This document shows, piece by piece, positions 34,001-49,000 of a stretch of DNA of 64,000 nucleotides. Numbering within the stretch: position 1 is the stretch's first letter; every line of letters starts with the position of its first letter. Below the pieces are notes generated by a model. It did not search any database, was not told where the DNA came from, and saw only the letters and a program-made list of their open reading frames with translations. The stretch spans positions 8,012,453 to 8,076,452 of the forward strand of contig CAXIPT010000003.1 in the NCBI GenBank assembly GCA_964030475.1, written 5' to 3'. Origin of the DNA: Tethya wilhelma. Its lineage: Eukaryota > Porifera > Demospongiae > Tethyida > Tethyidae. Both the position numbers and the translations under genes were made by a program.

Positions 34001-37000
34001 AATAATTCTTTACACACTCAGACAGCCATTCCATCTTGTTTGCTTTCTTTTTTACGATTTGGCCATTCCTATGTCCCATTACATTTCCAATGTTTTTTTG
34101 TACTTGTTTGTTCTCATTTTTTCATAATTCTACTAATCATGTTTGAGTTTGTGTGTATATAGTAGTTACTTGTACACTATCAGCATGGATATTATAGCTT
34201 ATATTATAATCTATGCTATCAGTAAAGTGAAGCATCTCAGGACTCTGGAGCTGTATCTAACAAACCTTACTTGCTTTGCTCATCTTCTTATACTGACAAC
34301 TAGTAACAAAGAAGTCTACATCACCTCCTAAACATTGAAGAGAAAGGTAACTGGTTACAGAGACTTCTGCACAACCAGAAAATTATCTTCAGGTAAAGCA
34401 GGCAGACAACGTTAGGATTCCAAATAACGCACACTTGTCTATCTGGAAAAGGGTTGTCACAAAGTAGCTAATGAATTATTGATGAGTATAGAAATGAATG
34501 GCTGCCATACGGAGAAGGCGCTTTTCGTCTTGTATCTAGCCGCTCAACGAGAGATATGAAAAACCGATGCCAAAGGACCTGAAGACAAAGAAACCATGTA
34601 TATTCGTTCAAGAATCAGCTTCTGAAAGTGAGCCATCTCTGAGAAAAGTCTTGCCAACATGGAAGAAGAAGAAGAAGAAAAAGATGGAGAAAATTGGAGG
34701 TTTGGCATAATTTAGTTTGGTACTTAGCAATGGTTTTAGGCCTTGTTTTTAGGCTTGTTGGAAAGAGAATGAGCTAAACAGTAGTTTTAGAAGCCTCATA
34801 GTGGCAAGCGCTCAGTTTTTGCAGAGTTATTCATGTGAATATTTGTATTGCGCTAATGGGCCATCCATGCCATTCCTATGTACCCAGTACTACCGTACTG
34901 GGAATAACTTTGTATGTGCTAGAAAAAGTGTTGAGTTGAATAATTTACATAGAGCATTCATTCACTGCATTACCAATTGGATTAGCTACTTTTTTTAACA
35001 GGGATATGTATGTTTAATTTTGTACTCCGCTATGATTGCTAAAGTTTGTCAACTGCTGATAATTTTTTGTGATTAATTGCTAATCCTACCATAATCTGTC
35101 ATCTACTCAGCAGTGCTATAATATAGGTGGTGCATGTGCACAAACAGTTGTGTTGCCTTAGTGCTACAAGTTTTTGCAGGTACTAATGTTTGATTTTTTT
35201 GCGGATTGCTCTAAATATACCAAAATTATAGTTGCTGTAATTTAAAATACATGTAGCCATGTATTATACAAGCCACTTCACCAAAACCACTTTGTTGTGT
35301 ATAGGTTAGTGACCTAGAATTAGAAATACGAGGAAGTGTTTATATAGTGACCGAGGGTGCAATGCAATTACATTTCTTATCTTTTTTGTATTGTAGATCT
35401 ATGTGACTTGTTAGTTCTTTCTTTTGTTGCCAGACAAAGACCAAATTGTGAGTTTAATAGTTCACTTTTGGCTCATACTTGCTAAATCTGAGTATCGAAT
35501 GTGATTGAAAGCTTGTACTTTAGCCACTCCTACAAACATATTATCCTGCTTGTCCTTTCGCATTAACATTGTCCAGTAAACTAAACATTGAAGAGAAAAG
35601 TCTGTAGCTCAGAACACGTGGACTTAAGAATCAGACTCTTGTTCAAGTCTTTAATTACCGTATAGCGGGTAAATTTGGCGGGATTAAAATTTAGCGAATT
35701 CCCATTTTGGGATTATTGGCGATTTTTAATTTGGCAATTCAATTCCGTACACTGCATAGTTTATATGGGCGCACATGCATATTAAACTGTTTGGCAATTT
35801 TTAATTTGGCGATTTGAGGAATAATTCGCCAATTCGCCAAATTTAATTCTCACCAAGTTTACCCGCTATACGGTAACTCTCTTAAATTTGATTCATCACA
35901 TGTATTGTTATAGGAGTATTTTTAGCTGAAGCTTTTGTAAATGTCAAGAAATAATCACCTGAAATGCTTAAAATTTTCAACGATTGCTGATACAGATAGA
36001 ATCTTTGACAAACTGTATACCATAAATGTGGAAAATTCAAGGTTCAACATAACCTCAAAAAATGAATACACTGTGAATTATATATATTTTGGAAAGCAAA
36101 GTCTGTTAATTAGCAAGCGCGAATTTCCAGATTTCCAGTACTTCAAATGCTATTGCTGGCCTACCACGAGGCTGATAATTTACACCACCCATTGCTTTGT
36201 CAGCTACAACTTTTAGCTTAAATGCGTTGTGCATACTGTAAGTGGCCTTGTGTCATATTAGCAAATTCTAGCAGTTTTCCTTACTATGCAGTAGTGAACT
36301 ACCACATCCATTTTCATTTCTACCCTGATAAATGGTTCAGTGTCTGTTAGAGTCCCTTATTAACCTTTGGTGTGCATGTGCAGCAAGGGTTACGGTAGTC
36401 GTTTTGTATGTCTGTCTGTGGATTTTTTGTTCACTCTATATCTCAAGAACGGTAGCTCTTGTGTTCAAAAGCGGCATACCAAGGTAAAATAAAAAATTAC
36501 ACCTAGAACCAATAAAAACCTGTAGTTACTGAGATCTGAGGCTTTTCAGCATTTCTGTGCGCTAAGCTTCGAGGCCACGCCTGCTGATCACACCCATTTG
36601 TTAGTGTGCGTTATTTAGAGTTGACTGAAAGCTGAACATTTTTTACTTGACAGAACACAAAAGGAGCTGAGAAGAGCTACTGACTTACTTTGTAGGCAAT
36701 TTAGCCTCTGCACTCTTCTTATGCATGCTTTTTTAGCATAAATATTATAAGCAAGTTTTTATTGAAACTCAGTTAAGGTAAAGGCAATTTCGAACCGGCG
36801 AGGTACAATTCTTACATTTCTCTGCTATAAACACTATTCAGCTGTGACATTTTTCTATCAACAGAACCTACCAGATCTGCAGTTCAAGAAAAGCATAATC
36901 TGAGCAGCGCATTCACAGCCTAAAGTCCATCTGGTTTGAAAATATCACCGGAAGTGAAATAATGAGATTCATGTAATACTTTTTATATTGGGCAAAATAG

Positions 37001-40000
37001 CTAACTTTTGACTGGTAAGGCGTAGGAAGCTGGAAAAGCAATCAAAAGAACGGGAAGAACAAGCGGTTCCAATGGTGCTTGAAATTTTGAAATTGCTTGG
37101 ATATTTAGAAGGTTATTCAAATTTTCTACCGGCATTCTCAAACCTGATGGACTTTAGTAGAGAAATTGGCAAGCACTACAACATCGGATTGAGTACCCTT
37201 GGGTTCGCTGGTGGAATTGCCCCGCTTTATCTTATGCATGACAGGCTTGCAGTTATCAAACGTAGCCTAATCAGATCTGACCAAATTGGTTTTAAATTTT
37301 CTTTGTAGCCTATCATGCAGAGTTGTGTGTTCAATACCTTGGTCCTCTAGCAAGCTCACGGTTCATGATTACTGATAGATTTATCCAGCACGTGTGAGCA
37401 TGCATCATTGATCATACACTGCTTACAATTTGCTATAGCACCAAGGGTTAGGCACCTTGGTGCCTTTTCACTCTATTTTGAACTATTTGGTGCATGAGCT
37501 TGTATATTTATTTTTTTAACATTAGGTCTGCTCATGTAAATGGACACAGTCAGAACAGAGTAAGTACACAATTAATTTGATGTAAACTCTTGTAATGATA
37601 CATTTGTTATATCATTGTCTGAATCCAGTCTGTTTCGCAATACTCACTCTAGTGTACATGCGTTTCTCTCTTTAGCCCTCTGACAATACAGTAGCCCCAC
37701 CACCTCTGCCTGTCAAACAAAGGAAAGCCACTAAAGTAGCTTCTGGCTCACCAACACATGGTCCTCCTTCGACACCTACACACAACCCTATGTTTGCTCA
37801 TCTAGCAGGGGATGATCTTCCCCACCCAGCAGGTGTATCTACTAGAGAACAGAAAGTTGGTGAACTGCCTCCAGTACCTATGAGAATGGAGTCAATTCCG
37901 TGGGTTAAAAATGCTCTTGTTGTAGAGAGTCCTCCTCCTAAACCCCCCAGAACCGACATACCACTTCATGAACAGCAGGTAATTTTGTACATTGATAGTG
38001 TATTCATGAAGGATTTTTTCGCCCCTTTTCACCACCATCACCACCACGTCCAAGATTTTGGGTGACAAGAATTTTTTAAATGTGGAAGTTACGAAGTTAA
38101 CAAACAACGATAACATTCTAGAGTTTTATTTGGTGATTTCAGTGGAAAGTTTGATGATGGTACATGAATGGAAGTGGGTGTGACTTTAAAAAAAATTTAT
38201 CAGTGCTTTGTACACAGTACCTTTCCCCTCTCAGCATTAAAAATGCTGATTGAAGCTTTGTGACATGTGTAAATTTGTGTGTGTAAAATAATTGCTAGGA
38301 GAGTACTGAAGCTTGCTTTGCTCGCCACGCTCCTTGCTTGATTATGACATAGATAATGTAGGCTAGGGCTAGCCCTAGCCCTAGCCCTAGCCTACATTAT
38401 CTATGATTATGAAGTATACTGATGTTTACAGCTATATAGATGCATGAAAGCACAAGCATCTGCATAGTACTGGGGCCAGTACAGTGAAAAGGAACCACTG
38501 GCATGCATGCATTACTTTGTCCAGCTCAGCAATACAAATTTACCTCACTACATGACGTTACAAATGACCCTTTTCCGACTTCCACCATTTTTACAATCAG
38601 CTGGCAAAGAAACTCATTGTCTGGCTAGCTGTGTTTTGTGTATACATGTATAGTGACAAAGAAGTAGACTCCTAGAAGAGAAAGTTCTCTCTGCAATCTC
38701 AAAAGCAGTCAACCACATACTTGTAGTGCCTGTCATTCTATCCTTGGGTAGCACTTTGTACAGTAATTAAGCTAGCTCTCTAGGCCCACTTTTCATAGCT
38801 TGTATTCTCCATAGTCTGAGAAAAAGTAGCATTTTAGCTCGAGGTTAGAGCACTTCTGGTATGAATTACTGTTACACACACAGACAAAACTTTACTTATA
38901 ATATGACTATAAGCTCAAATTATAAAATCATAAATAAACTCGTCCTTGGGTACATGTAATTAAGCCTCAGCACATGTAGAGGATTACGGTAGTCGTTTTC
39001 TGTCCCATTGAAATTTCAAGAAAGACAGCTCTTAATGACAAAATTGATGGTACTTATAGTTCATAAATCTGAATGATCTTGCAAAATATTTTTTTTTGCT
39101 TTCCAAAAACACTGTAGTTGCTGAGATTTGACGCTTTCGTGTTTCTTTGAGTGCAGCTTCAAGGCCACGCCCATTGATTTGGTGTACATTATTTAGAATT
39201 TGTGTTATACGAAAGCAGCTTCTGGAGCTCTGTTGCTCAGCTGGAAGCAGCTTAGCTCAGCTGATGTTGCTGTTACTGTTGGTTGGTAATGCTTGGTAGG
39301 CCACATAAGAATTGGCCTGATGTATGATCATATAGATGTATAATTTGGCATGACTACTTGATGTATAGATTTTCAGTGTGACCTATATCAGCTAGCCGCT
39401 ATCTAAGCTGCAGTGCAAGCACTGATAGATTGTATTTGACATGGTGCAAGCTGAGTTACTGATTATCTAGTTCATTTATAGACTATGATTCATGTAGCTA
39501 GTCTAGGCTTTGCATATGATTTTCTCCAAATAGTCAAAGTTAAATCCACCAAATTTTATTGCCCGAATATGAATATTCGATTACGCGCTAGCGCGATATA
39601 GATTGAAGGGTTTAGAACAACATTTTCTCCACAATCCTTCATTAAATACAAGCTTGAAACTTGCTACGTGGATGCAGAGGTTCTTAGCCTATAAAGCAAT
39701 AGTATCGCTTTTGAAAGTTTCGTTTCCTAGCTAAAAAAAAAAATGTTTTAGTTGCGTGGCGATATCGTAGGTGCATTAGCCCCTCCTGTATTTTTTTTAC
39801 ACTGCAAGAAGCTTCACTATTTATGCAAGAATTAAGGCTTTCAGCACAGTTAGTTTGATTGCTGCTTAGCTTCATGGCATGAAAAGCTTTGTCAAATTTA
39901 CTTCAGTAAAAGAAAAACAAAAAGAGGGTGTATATGCATAGCTACTTTACTAATTTTGCCTTATGATGTAATGCGCCTTCTATGTTTCATTCACCAAAAT

Positions 40001-43000
40001 TAAAGTTTGCCAATATCGATTCAGCTCCCTTTAACTGGCAATTGTAAACGTAGAAATATTGGCGGTAATTTATTTTGGCGATTTAGGTCTGGCGGCCTCC
40101 AACAAAAATATTGGCGGTTTTAAATTTGGCAGTCATTGACTGAACACTCGTAGAATTGTATGTATGACGAAATATTGGCGGTACATTAAATTTAGCTATT
40201 TCCGAGAAGATCGCCAAATCGCCAAATTTAATGTACTGCCAATATTTCCACGTTTACGGTTTATGGTAGATCAATTTTTTTATGCACCCCAGGTCATACA
40301 TGTGCATTTTAGGTACGATCACGCAGCATATGTGTATATGTATATATGTTAAGTACACTAGCAGTTGAGTGTGCGGAGTCTTGTTCACCAGCGGTGCCTT
40401 CATTGCATATATATAATGCCGATATTAGTGGTTACTGTACATAGTATCTGGGTATAGCCACTCAATAAAAAGTATAAAAAATGATAGCAAAACTGTATGA
40501 AGACTAATATCCCATGTTTAAGTATGTAACCAGTCTCCAAGAAAATTTAGACTTAGGAATGGCCAAATTTAGTCCGAACTTATAGCTGCAGTGGAAATAT
40601 TGTCCAAGAGTTTTCCAGAGATCATACTGGACTAGATTGGCCACATTGAAGCTACATCCATTATTGATTGAGATTGCTTTACCTGGGCCTGGTTGCAGTC
40701 TCAGTACTTATTGATGCCTGATAGTCTTCTTTTTTTATACAATGCTTGTTTGGTGCTGTCATTTGTGCCTTCATTACTTAGTAATGCATAAATGCATGTA
40801 TGTTGGCCTTAGCTTGAGATAGGGCAACATGTACATGCATAATATTGTACAGGAGAACAAATATAGATCACAACACACACACACACACACACACACACAG
40901 AATTCACCTCATCATTCAGCTCAGCCCCGTCCCTCAATTGCTGGAACTCCACAGCAACTAAATGCACTAAATGCTGTCAGGAAGTATAATGAAGACATCA
41001 TGAAAGCAAGAGAAAGTGGTACTGATGTGGCACCACCTCTTCCGCTTAAAAAGAAAACAGGTACATCAATATGTTCATAATGTACATTTAAGGCTTCACT
41101 TTTTGTGCATTTGCATATGCCCAACTTCCTACTATGAGCATTCAATACCATGATTTTTAAAATTTTACCGTTAAATTTTTTTTGCTACCTATAACAGCAA
41201 ATAAACACAAATAGTTCTCTATACTAAACAAACAAAATAAAGAAATAGGCTTGACTATCAAGGCACTCACTATTGCAGATGTCAAGGGCACTCTGCTGAA
41301 CTCATTCTTATATCTTTAGAGCAGTTGTGTTCAATGCTAGATGATGGTCTCTGAGCCACAATTTTTGCTCAATTAAGCATTGCATGCACTGACTACATAC
41401 TGATACCTTGCCTAGGTATTTATTATAGTGGAATCACTATAATTATAATATATTTAAAAAAGAACACATTTAATTTAATTTAAGAAGGCTCAATCATAAA
41501 TACCGAATATACACACAACTTGAGTAGTTTTTCTTCATCTACCATATTTGTTGATTGTTCCAAAAAAAGCAAGAATTAGTTCAGGTTAAAATTTAAACAA
41601 ATGGTACACCGGTGGAAATGAGAGCAGAAGTCCACAGTAAAAATGCGGAATTATGTGGTAAATCACAGTATTCACTAGCGGTATTCCCCTGTTTCTCACC
41701 ACTTAACCATGCATTGCCACTTTTTACCTCCTATAAACCACTGAGAAAAACTAGCTAACTGTTACTAACACCTTTGTAAGGTGTGTAGACATGGCTACTT
41801 ACAGTGTACACAAAGAACCTGAGCTACAACACTAGCAGAGCTCTGACTCTTGAGCTGACACAGCAAATGGGTGGAGTCAATTTTAGCCTCATGGTAGCGT
41901 TTGAAAGTACAGTTGAGCTGTTTTTCTTTGGCAAAGAATCCATTTTTGGACTATGGTAAGCCAAAATAAGTAAGCTTTTCCAAGCGTATAATGTAAGAAA
42001 TGAGCACTCTTGTAACAGTGTGTCTAGCGATAATAATTTCTGTATGTCTGTGAATCGGCAAACTTAGTGTGCATAGCTTGAATCTAGGCTAGAAGAGCTG
42101 TATAGCTTAGTCTTGTCTTTTATTACCATGAAAGCTGTGAAAAAATTGCCGAAAACTGTGGTTTCACTCCAAAAACTGGGTTGACACAAAAACCGCGCCA
42201 TGTGCATGGGTATTTGGTGGATTTATGTGAAACCATGGTACTTACACTGTAAACCGTGTAACTGTGGATTTCCGCGGATCGTTTTTCACCCGGGTAATTA
42301 AAGGCACTGTACCACAGTTACTGTTGACTGGAAGTTACTAAAAATGACCAGAAACATTGTTTAAGTCAGCTTAGTATGGTGGCCAAGAAGGGTCACCCGA
42401 ACTGAAGCTAGCCGACCTGAGCGGCACCATGTCCTAGCCGATCGGATATTAATCTCTCTGATCGGCACTTTTAAAATAAATATATTAGTGTGCGCTAATA
42501 AATGGCGGTGGGCTTTTATTTGGAAATCTTATTCACTACAATTGACCTGGCCCAGTCAGAACAGATGAACCTCTGCAGAGATTGAAAGCTCTGTTCCCTA
42601 CTTAGCTGTATAATATACTGACTAGAAACACTCCTTCATAAGAGAATAGCTATACAAGTTAAGTTATCATTCCCTGCCATCATCGGCTGTTCAGTTCATT
42701 ATCATTTGTCTCAGAGTCTGCTGATAGTCACACTGAATTTTTGGGAACTTTATAATAACCCGGCTGTTTACCGTCATTACTGACTTTAACCAGCGGTAAA
42801 TTGCGATGAAAACTTACACCTTCTAAAAGAGCAAAGAAATGGCTACTTACAGCGTACATAAAGCGCCCGAGCTTCAAGCTAGGCTCAGCTAGCTGACACA
42901 GCAAATGGGTGGAGTCAATTTTAGCCTCGTGGTAGGCCAGCTGAATATTTGTGAGTACAGTTTAGCTACTTTTCTTTGTCAAAGACTCAATCTTTGGACA

Positions 43001-46000
43001 ACGGTAAGCAAAAATAAGCTCTTTCAATCGTATAATGTAAGAAATAAGCACTGTAATAGCAGTGTATCTAGTGAAAATGATTTCTGTATGTCTTTAGATC
43101 GACAAACATAATGTGCATGGCTTGAGTTTAGGCTAGAAAAACTATATAGCTTACTTTGTTCTCGTTTCATCATGAGAGCTGTGAAATAACCGCCGTAAGC
43201 CATGGTTTTTCGCCAAAAACCGGCTGGCAAAAAAACCGTGCCACATAGGTATTTGGCAGTTGTGTGCGCGAAACCGCAGTAGCTTTGGTTCGGTTGACCC
43301 TTATCGGCCACCATGGCTTAGTGAGCTGCTAAGGTTGTAATAATTGCTGACCACGTATGTAATGTACAGAAGGAAGTATCCTGTCCAGAATGTATTGTTG
43401 TGAATAATAATTGTTCACTTCGAACAAAACAGCGAAATTTAATACCAGTAAAAATCATACGATCCATACATAAATGTACCTGTAAATACGTGTCACTTTA
43501 GGTGCATTGCATTTATAAATTACTGGTAAATTCCATGTCTGATTCTGCATTTGAAGTAAGTCAAGCCCACTGAGCACTGATTCAAAGTGTTAAATCTAGC
43601 AAGAACAGCTAGTAAAATTAATTTGAGATGTGTTTTGAGCTGGGACCAGAGATCAGCTAAGTTGCACAGAATCCATGCTTCTTTACAGAAAATTATTCTG
43701 TTTTAGCTAGGAATTAGCCTGGTTCCTAGGCCCCCCTTTCAGGTTATATGAAAGGGAATAGGGGAGACCTATAGGAGGGGCCTGGGATCGAGGCTAGCTA
43801 GGAATGTGTTTGCTCTTCCCAGAACATGAGGCCATTTTGCATAATGTGTATGTTTGTTTTTTTCAGTTGTAATGTACAAGGAATTGCTACAAGGATACAA
43901 ATATGATGAGAGTTTGGAACAGCCACTTCGAATGGAAGCACCCCCTCCCTTACCTCCAAAGAAACGAGCAAGGAAGTGGCAGGTTAAGAACTACATGTAT
44001 CTTTTTTGACCCTTCGCATATGCAGAGGGTTATGTTGTAGTTGTTTTTCTGTCCATGCACCTGTCTACTACCAGCTATTCCTAAGAAGGACAGCTCCAAT
44101 GATAAAATTAGGCACTATAGCATTCATAGATCAATGATAGCTTGAGAAAATATATTTGGTAGTGTAAAACACTTTACTTGCTGAAATCTGAGGCTTGTTT
44201 GCTTTTCTGAGGGCTTAGCGTCGATCGAGGCTGCACCTACTAATCACACCCAAATAGACCTTGTGTAGTATGCATTAGATACACTTCAAGGCTTGGACAG
44301 AACCATGACAGCTGAATATATTATCAATTGAACTCTTTTCTGCTATGTTTGGACATATAAGGTATTGAATATAGTGAACTAAAAATTAGTGGGTTAATTA
44401 GTGGCCTACAAATGTACTGTGTACTCATTCTGCTAAAGCATAGGGACTCTGAAAATACCCTCGATTAATGTGCTCTTACAGTAATGAAGAATTTAACTCA
44501 CTAGCTAAGTCTAAAGAGATAGACCCTTTTTCTACCCTCCTTTCACAGATCAGGCATAGAAAAATGGTCTAGCTTGATATACTAACTATGTATTTTTGAT
44601 TGTACCTGAGGCAATCTGTCACGGATTCTGAAGTGGAAATAATATCAAACATGTATTACATAATGAAATTCACTATGTGCAAAATGTAAAGGTTTTCTGA
44701 TTCATGGAGATATAACGGGATTGGTGACTTCTATATTCATACGCAGTATAGTCCTGTACTTTGTCATTATCCAAAGTGTGTCATGGTTTTGTCAGCTGGA
44801 ATTCGCACCTGGTGGTTAGTATAGCCAACACATAAGAGTAAAGAACACAAATTAGATCTTCTTTGCAACTAACTTCATTCAAAGATATAGAATGCATGCA
44901 AGCATTAAAATTAGTTTTATTGCAATCTTAATTAAGAAAAATAGATAAACCTAAATTCAAGTACAAATGGAATAAAAATTATCTGATTGGAACGGCTGTT
45001 TTAAATGTTCCTGTTCACTAGAAGCAAAACATAATATGTATGGACAGAAAGCAACATAATGGATACTTCACAAGCTGCTGTAGTGGATTCAAGTTTGAAA
45101 AAAATAGTTAATACTGAAAACTTTAACATGATATAATTATGACAAACTTGCCTGTTGAAGTGGTGTGCTTGTTTTGAATCATACTTGAGAAATATGTCAC
45201 TCCACTGATATCACCTTCAATTACTTGCAGACTTCCCACTCAGCAACAGCAGAAGGAAGTCAAACTGAAGTTGGGACACTTGAACTAAAGCAACGCAATC
45301 CTGATCTTAATGCAAGTAATGAAGATGTTTACAGGTACACGTAGCCTTATCAGTACTTCGTTGTTTTTGAGCAGCTTGCTCATGCAGACCCACTCATACA
45401 TACACACATGTGCATATTAGTGAAGATGTAGAGGAAGGAGGTTATGTGAACTATCTAGAATGTGAAGAGGCTTCAGGATATTTGAAATTCAATAGAGAAG
45501 TAAGTTAAATATAAGAGTATGTTCTGTTTATCCTAGTTGAATGTAATTCAATTTTGTAGGAGGATGGTAGCTACACTCTAAGAGGTGGTCCAGTTGAAGC
45601 ACTTATTGCATATGCTGCCTCAAGTACTAAAGCTGGTAGGTGCAGTTCATCATTTCATTGTTTACTTCTTAATTAATGCAGGCAATTTTATACCTTGATA
45701 CAGTCAAACACTTTTCTGAAGCATTTTTGTTGACATACTACACTTTCATTACTCCTGATGAATTGATTAGCAAGCTGCTGTATAGGTATGTCAATCCCAG
45801 CTCACCACCCGCCTGGAGTTTTATTTAGTGTGCATGGTATTATGCAGGTTGGATCACTTCTACAAAGCCAAAACATCTGCAGTTTGGCAATCTACCACAA
45901 GTTTGTTGGTTCGAGTGCTAACTGGTTTGAGGTATACATGTGTATAGTTAGGGAATAAAGTTTACCAACTTACTATAGTAGCAAATTTGTCTATCACACA

Positions 46001-49000
46001 AAATTCATGAACTTGGTCCAGTTTTATATTGTGTCATGAAATTAATCTACTACAGCAAACCCATGGCCAAGGATGCTCAATTACAACTTATTGGTATGGT
46101 TCACCAGATGATAACTGATGGCAACTTAAAATTTGCACAATTACTTCGAAATGCTTTGGTTGAAAAGGTAAGTGTTTTTGCGTTCACATCAGCTTAGCAT
46201 TTAACTGTCATGTAATTTTTCTTCAGTTAAATCAACTACTTCCAGATAAAACAAATCATATTCTACTAGGAGTAGCAATGCAAGCAAGATCAGGGTAAGA
46301 CAGTGTGAAGATAACCTGTACATTACTGTCATATTCATCATCATTACAGTCGCAAAGTTTCTGTCATGGACTATCAGCCTGATGAGATTGCACGACAAAT
46401 GACAATACTCGACAATGAATTGTTTCAAAAAGTTGACGTATGTGTGTATAGTTACATGTGTATCTGAATAATTATTGTTAACGTTATTTTTGTCACAAGG
46501 TTTGCGAAATGCTTTACTGGGCTGCCGAGCAAAATGAAGAAAAGAGTCCTATGTTAACTCAATTTACCATGCACTTCAATAATGTCTCAAAGTGGTGAGT
46601 CAGACCATAGCACACTATACAGTGTATAGTGTTCTGTTTATATTATGTAGAATTACAACTGATTAACAGTACCATGCTTTGCAAGATTAACTAAGTCAGT
46701 AGTTTTAAGTTTGCCACTAGAGCAACTGTTTGGGGGATTTGGTTCTGGCAAACACAACTATGTACTCATGAATAAGTTGAATTCTTGGTCTTGGCTGACG
46801 GACTGTATCTCCAATATGCAGTAATTTTAGCTCGGTTTGACTAACTCTGTACATATAATTACCAGTTACAAACCAGCACACCGCAAAAAGAGGCATCTAG
46901 AAGACTTAGGTCTTGCAAAATGACACAAAAGTGGCAATGCTTCAACTGGAGCAGGTATGTGGTCGTCAGTCAACTCAGTGTAGTTGCTCCACCCACTTCG
47001 TGTGCAGTATTTTTTATATGGGCAGTACTAGTAAATTAGACAATATTCAAGAGTGTGTAACTGGACTTGTGAGTTGCAGAAACTTTTAGCGACTGGTTTT
47101 TCCTGAAGCTCTATCCTAGCACTACAGATTGATACCAAAATTATTATCACAACAGTAGGCAAAACTAATTGTTCCCACTTTTTGTTGACCTACTTCAGCG
47201 CTACCGTTTGGAATGGCCTCTGAAAACGGCAGTGTAGATCCACGTAGGAGCGTCTGCTGGAAGTCAGACTTGATTTTTCAGAGAGAGAAAGTGTTGCTCT
47301 ATTCAAACGCTGGATAAACCTAGCTCACACTTGCCCTGAAAGATTTTTAAGACCTGTGAAAATATTGGAAGTTTGTGGTGAGATAATTAGCTTGTGGAAT
47401 GCGTTTACAGTGTACGTAGTACTTCCTGAATTTTTAATGTTTGTATTGTGAGTGGACCGCTGGCCTAACGACTGTTTTGCACACTACAACTGTACCAAGT
47501 TTGGTCAAGGTCAGGTGCAAAATATAATGAAATGACCTAGCTGTTAAAATTTCTGTATTGTGCTTGTGAGACATACAGTATGCTCAATTCCTACTCTGTA
47601 CATGTATAGTCAACTTTTTTATGCTGCTCAATATTTGTGCATGTGAATAGGACTCAAGTCATTTTACTCAAACGAGGAATTGATATGAGGGCAAGATGTA
47701 AAATCATGGTTCATTTTGTCTCTATAATGAAGGTAATCATATTTAGTATAAGCAATCAAGCAAGCAATGCATATCAAACATCATTTGTTTGAAGGTTGTT
47801 GTTAGATTGCGTTTGTGCATTTCCCAGTGTTACTGCAGTATAAATATTGAGTATAATATATGTGTATACATATGCAGTGCTTAAGAGACAACCACAACAA
47901 CTTCAACTCTTATCTGGCTATTCTTTCAGCTATTGAGTCATCTCCAATTTCTAGGTTAGACTGGCCTGACAAAATTCTTAAGGTAAGTGGTGACAGGACA
48001 TGATATATTAAGTACGGAGGAAGCATACAATAACTTGCCATATTGACGTAGTGTTATTGTCTGCTTTTGCACCATATGCAGCCAATCATGCTTCAGTTTT
48101 GCATGCAATTATTGTGTATCCAATCACAAATACCCTATAGCGGGAAAGCTTCATGGTGTCAAACTTTCGAGGAGTCTCTAGTCTAACATTTTTGTGGTTT
48201 AACTTTCACAGATGAGCTGTGCGAGCCCGTACATATATACATTACGGAAAATTTTGCAGATGACATCTTTAACGGATAGATAGTAGTCCATGAAAACTGC
48301 AAAAGTTAAACCCTGCGAAACTTTCCCGCTATACGGTAATCATGGTATGAGCTAGGCTAGTCAGGTTTGTTCATTGAGAGAGAAAACCTTCAGTACGAGT
48401 GAGTCAGCCACTAAATGAACAGCATAGCCCCATGCACCCATAAAATAACAGGTAAACAAAACACTGCCTATTGCTGTAGCTATGAAGACAAATAACACTC
48501 CAAGGTACTGTACTTTCCTGCTACGTATCACTAAAAACAAGTAGTTAACTGTGCTACAGTCACCAAAGACACTATTCCTGCTTTTTGGTTTATCCTTTTG
48601 GCTTAGATACGTCCTTGTGAGTTTATAGTTAACCTGTTATAGCATTCCATTAGTCAGACTTTATATTGGCCAGGCCAGTATTTTATACTAAAGTACACAT
48701 TGTGCAGATTCGTGTCTTTTGTGTTCGATCGCGATATTGAGGACCTTCAGTCTAGTGCATGATAACTTTTCACAGCAAAATTGGCCATAATATGTCTTTG
48801 TCCGACAACAGACCATGCAAGAGAATATCTAGCACAGCTAAGGGAATGTAGTGGGACCTTCTAGAGACAGGAAACAGGTAATTAATCTTGATTGGAAGAG
48901 CGTACAACCAACCGGGAGAGGGAGAAAAAATGTGGTGCAAGGACCACATGTATGTCTGATACTGAGGTAGATAACTGATGGCCTGTCATAAGTTTATTAG

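Noticed and set aside
36865..36925. Possible RAPGEF1 exon after CAACAG at 36864
   Set aside because: Open only briefly, with a stop in the required phase and inside a family H element.
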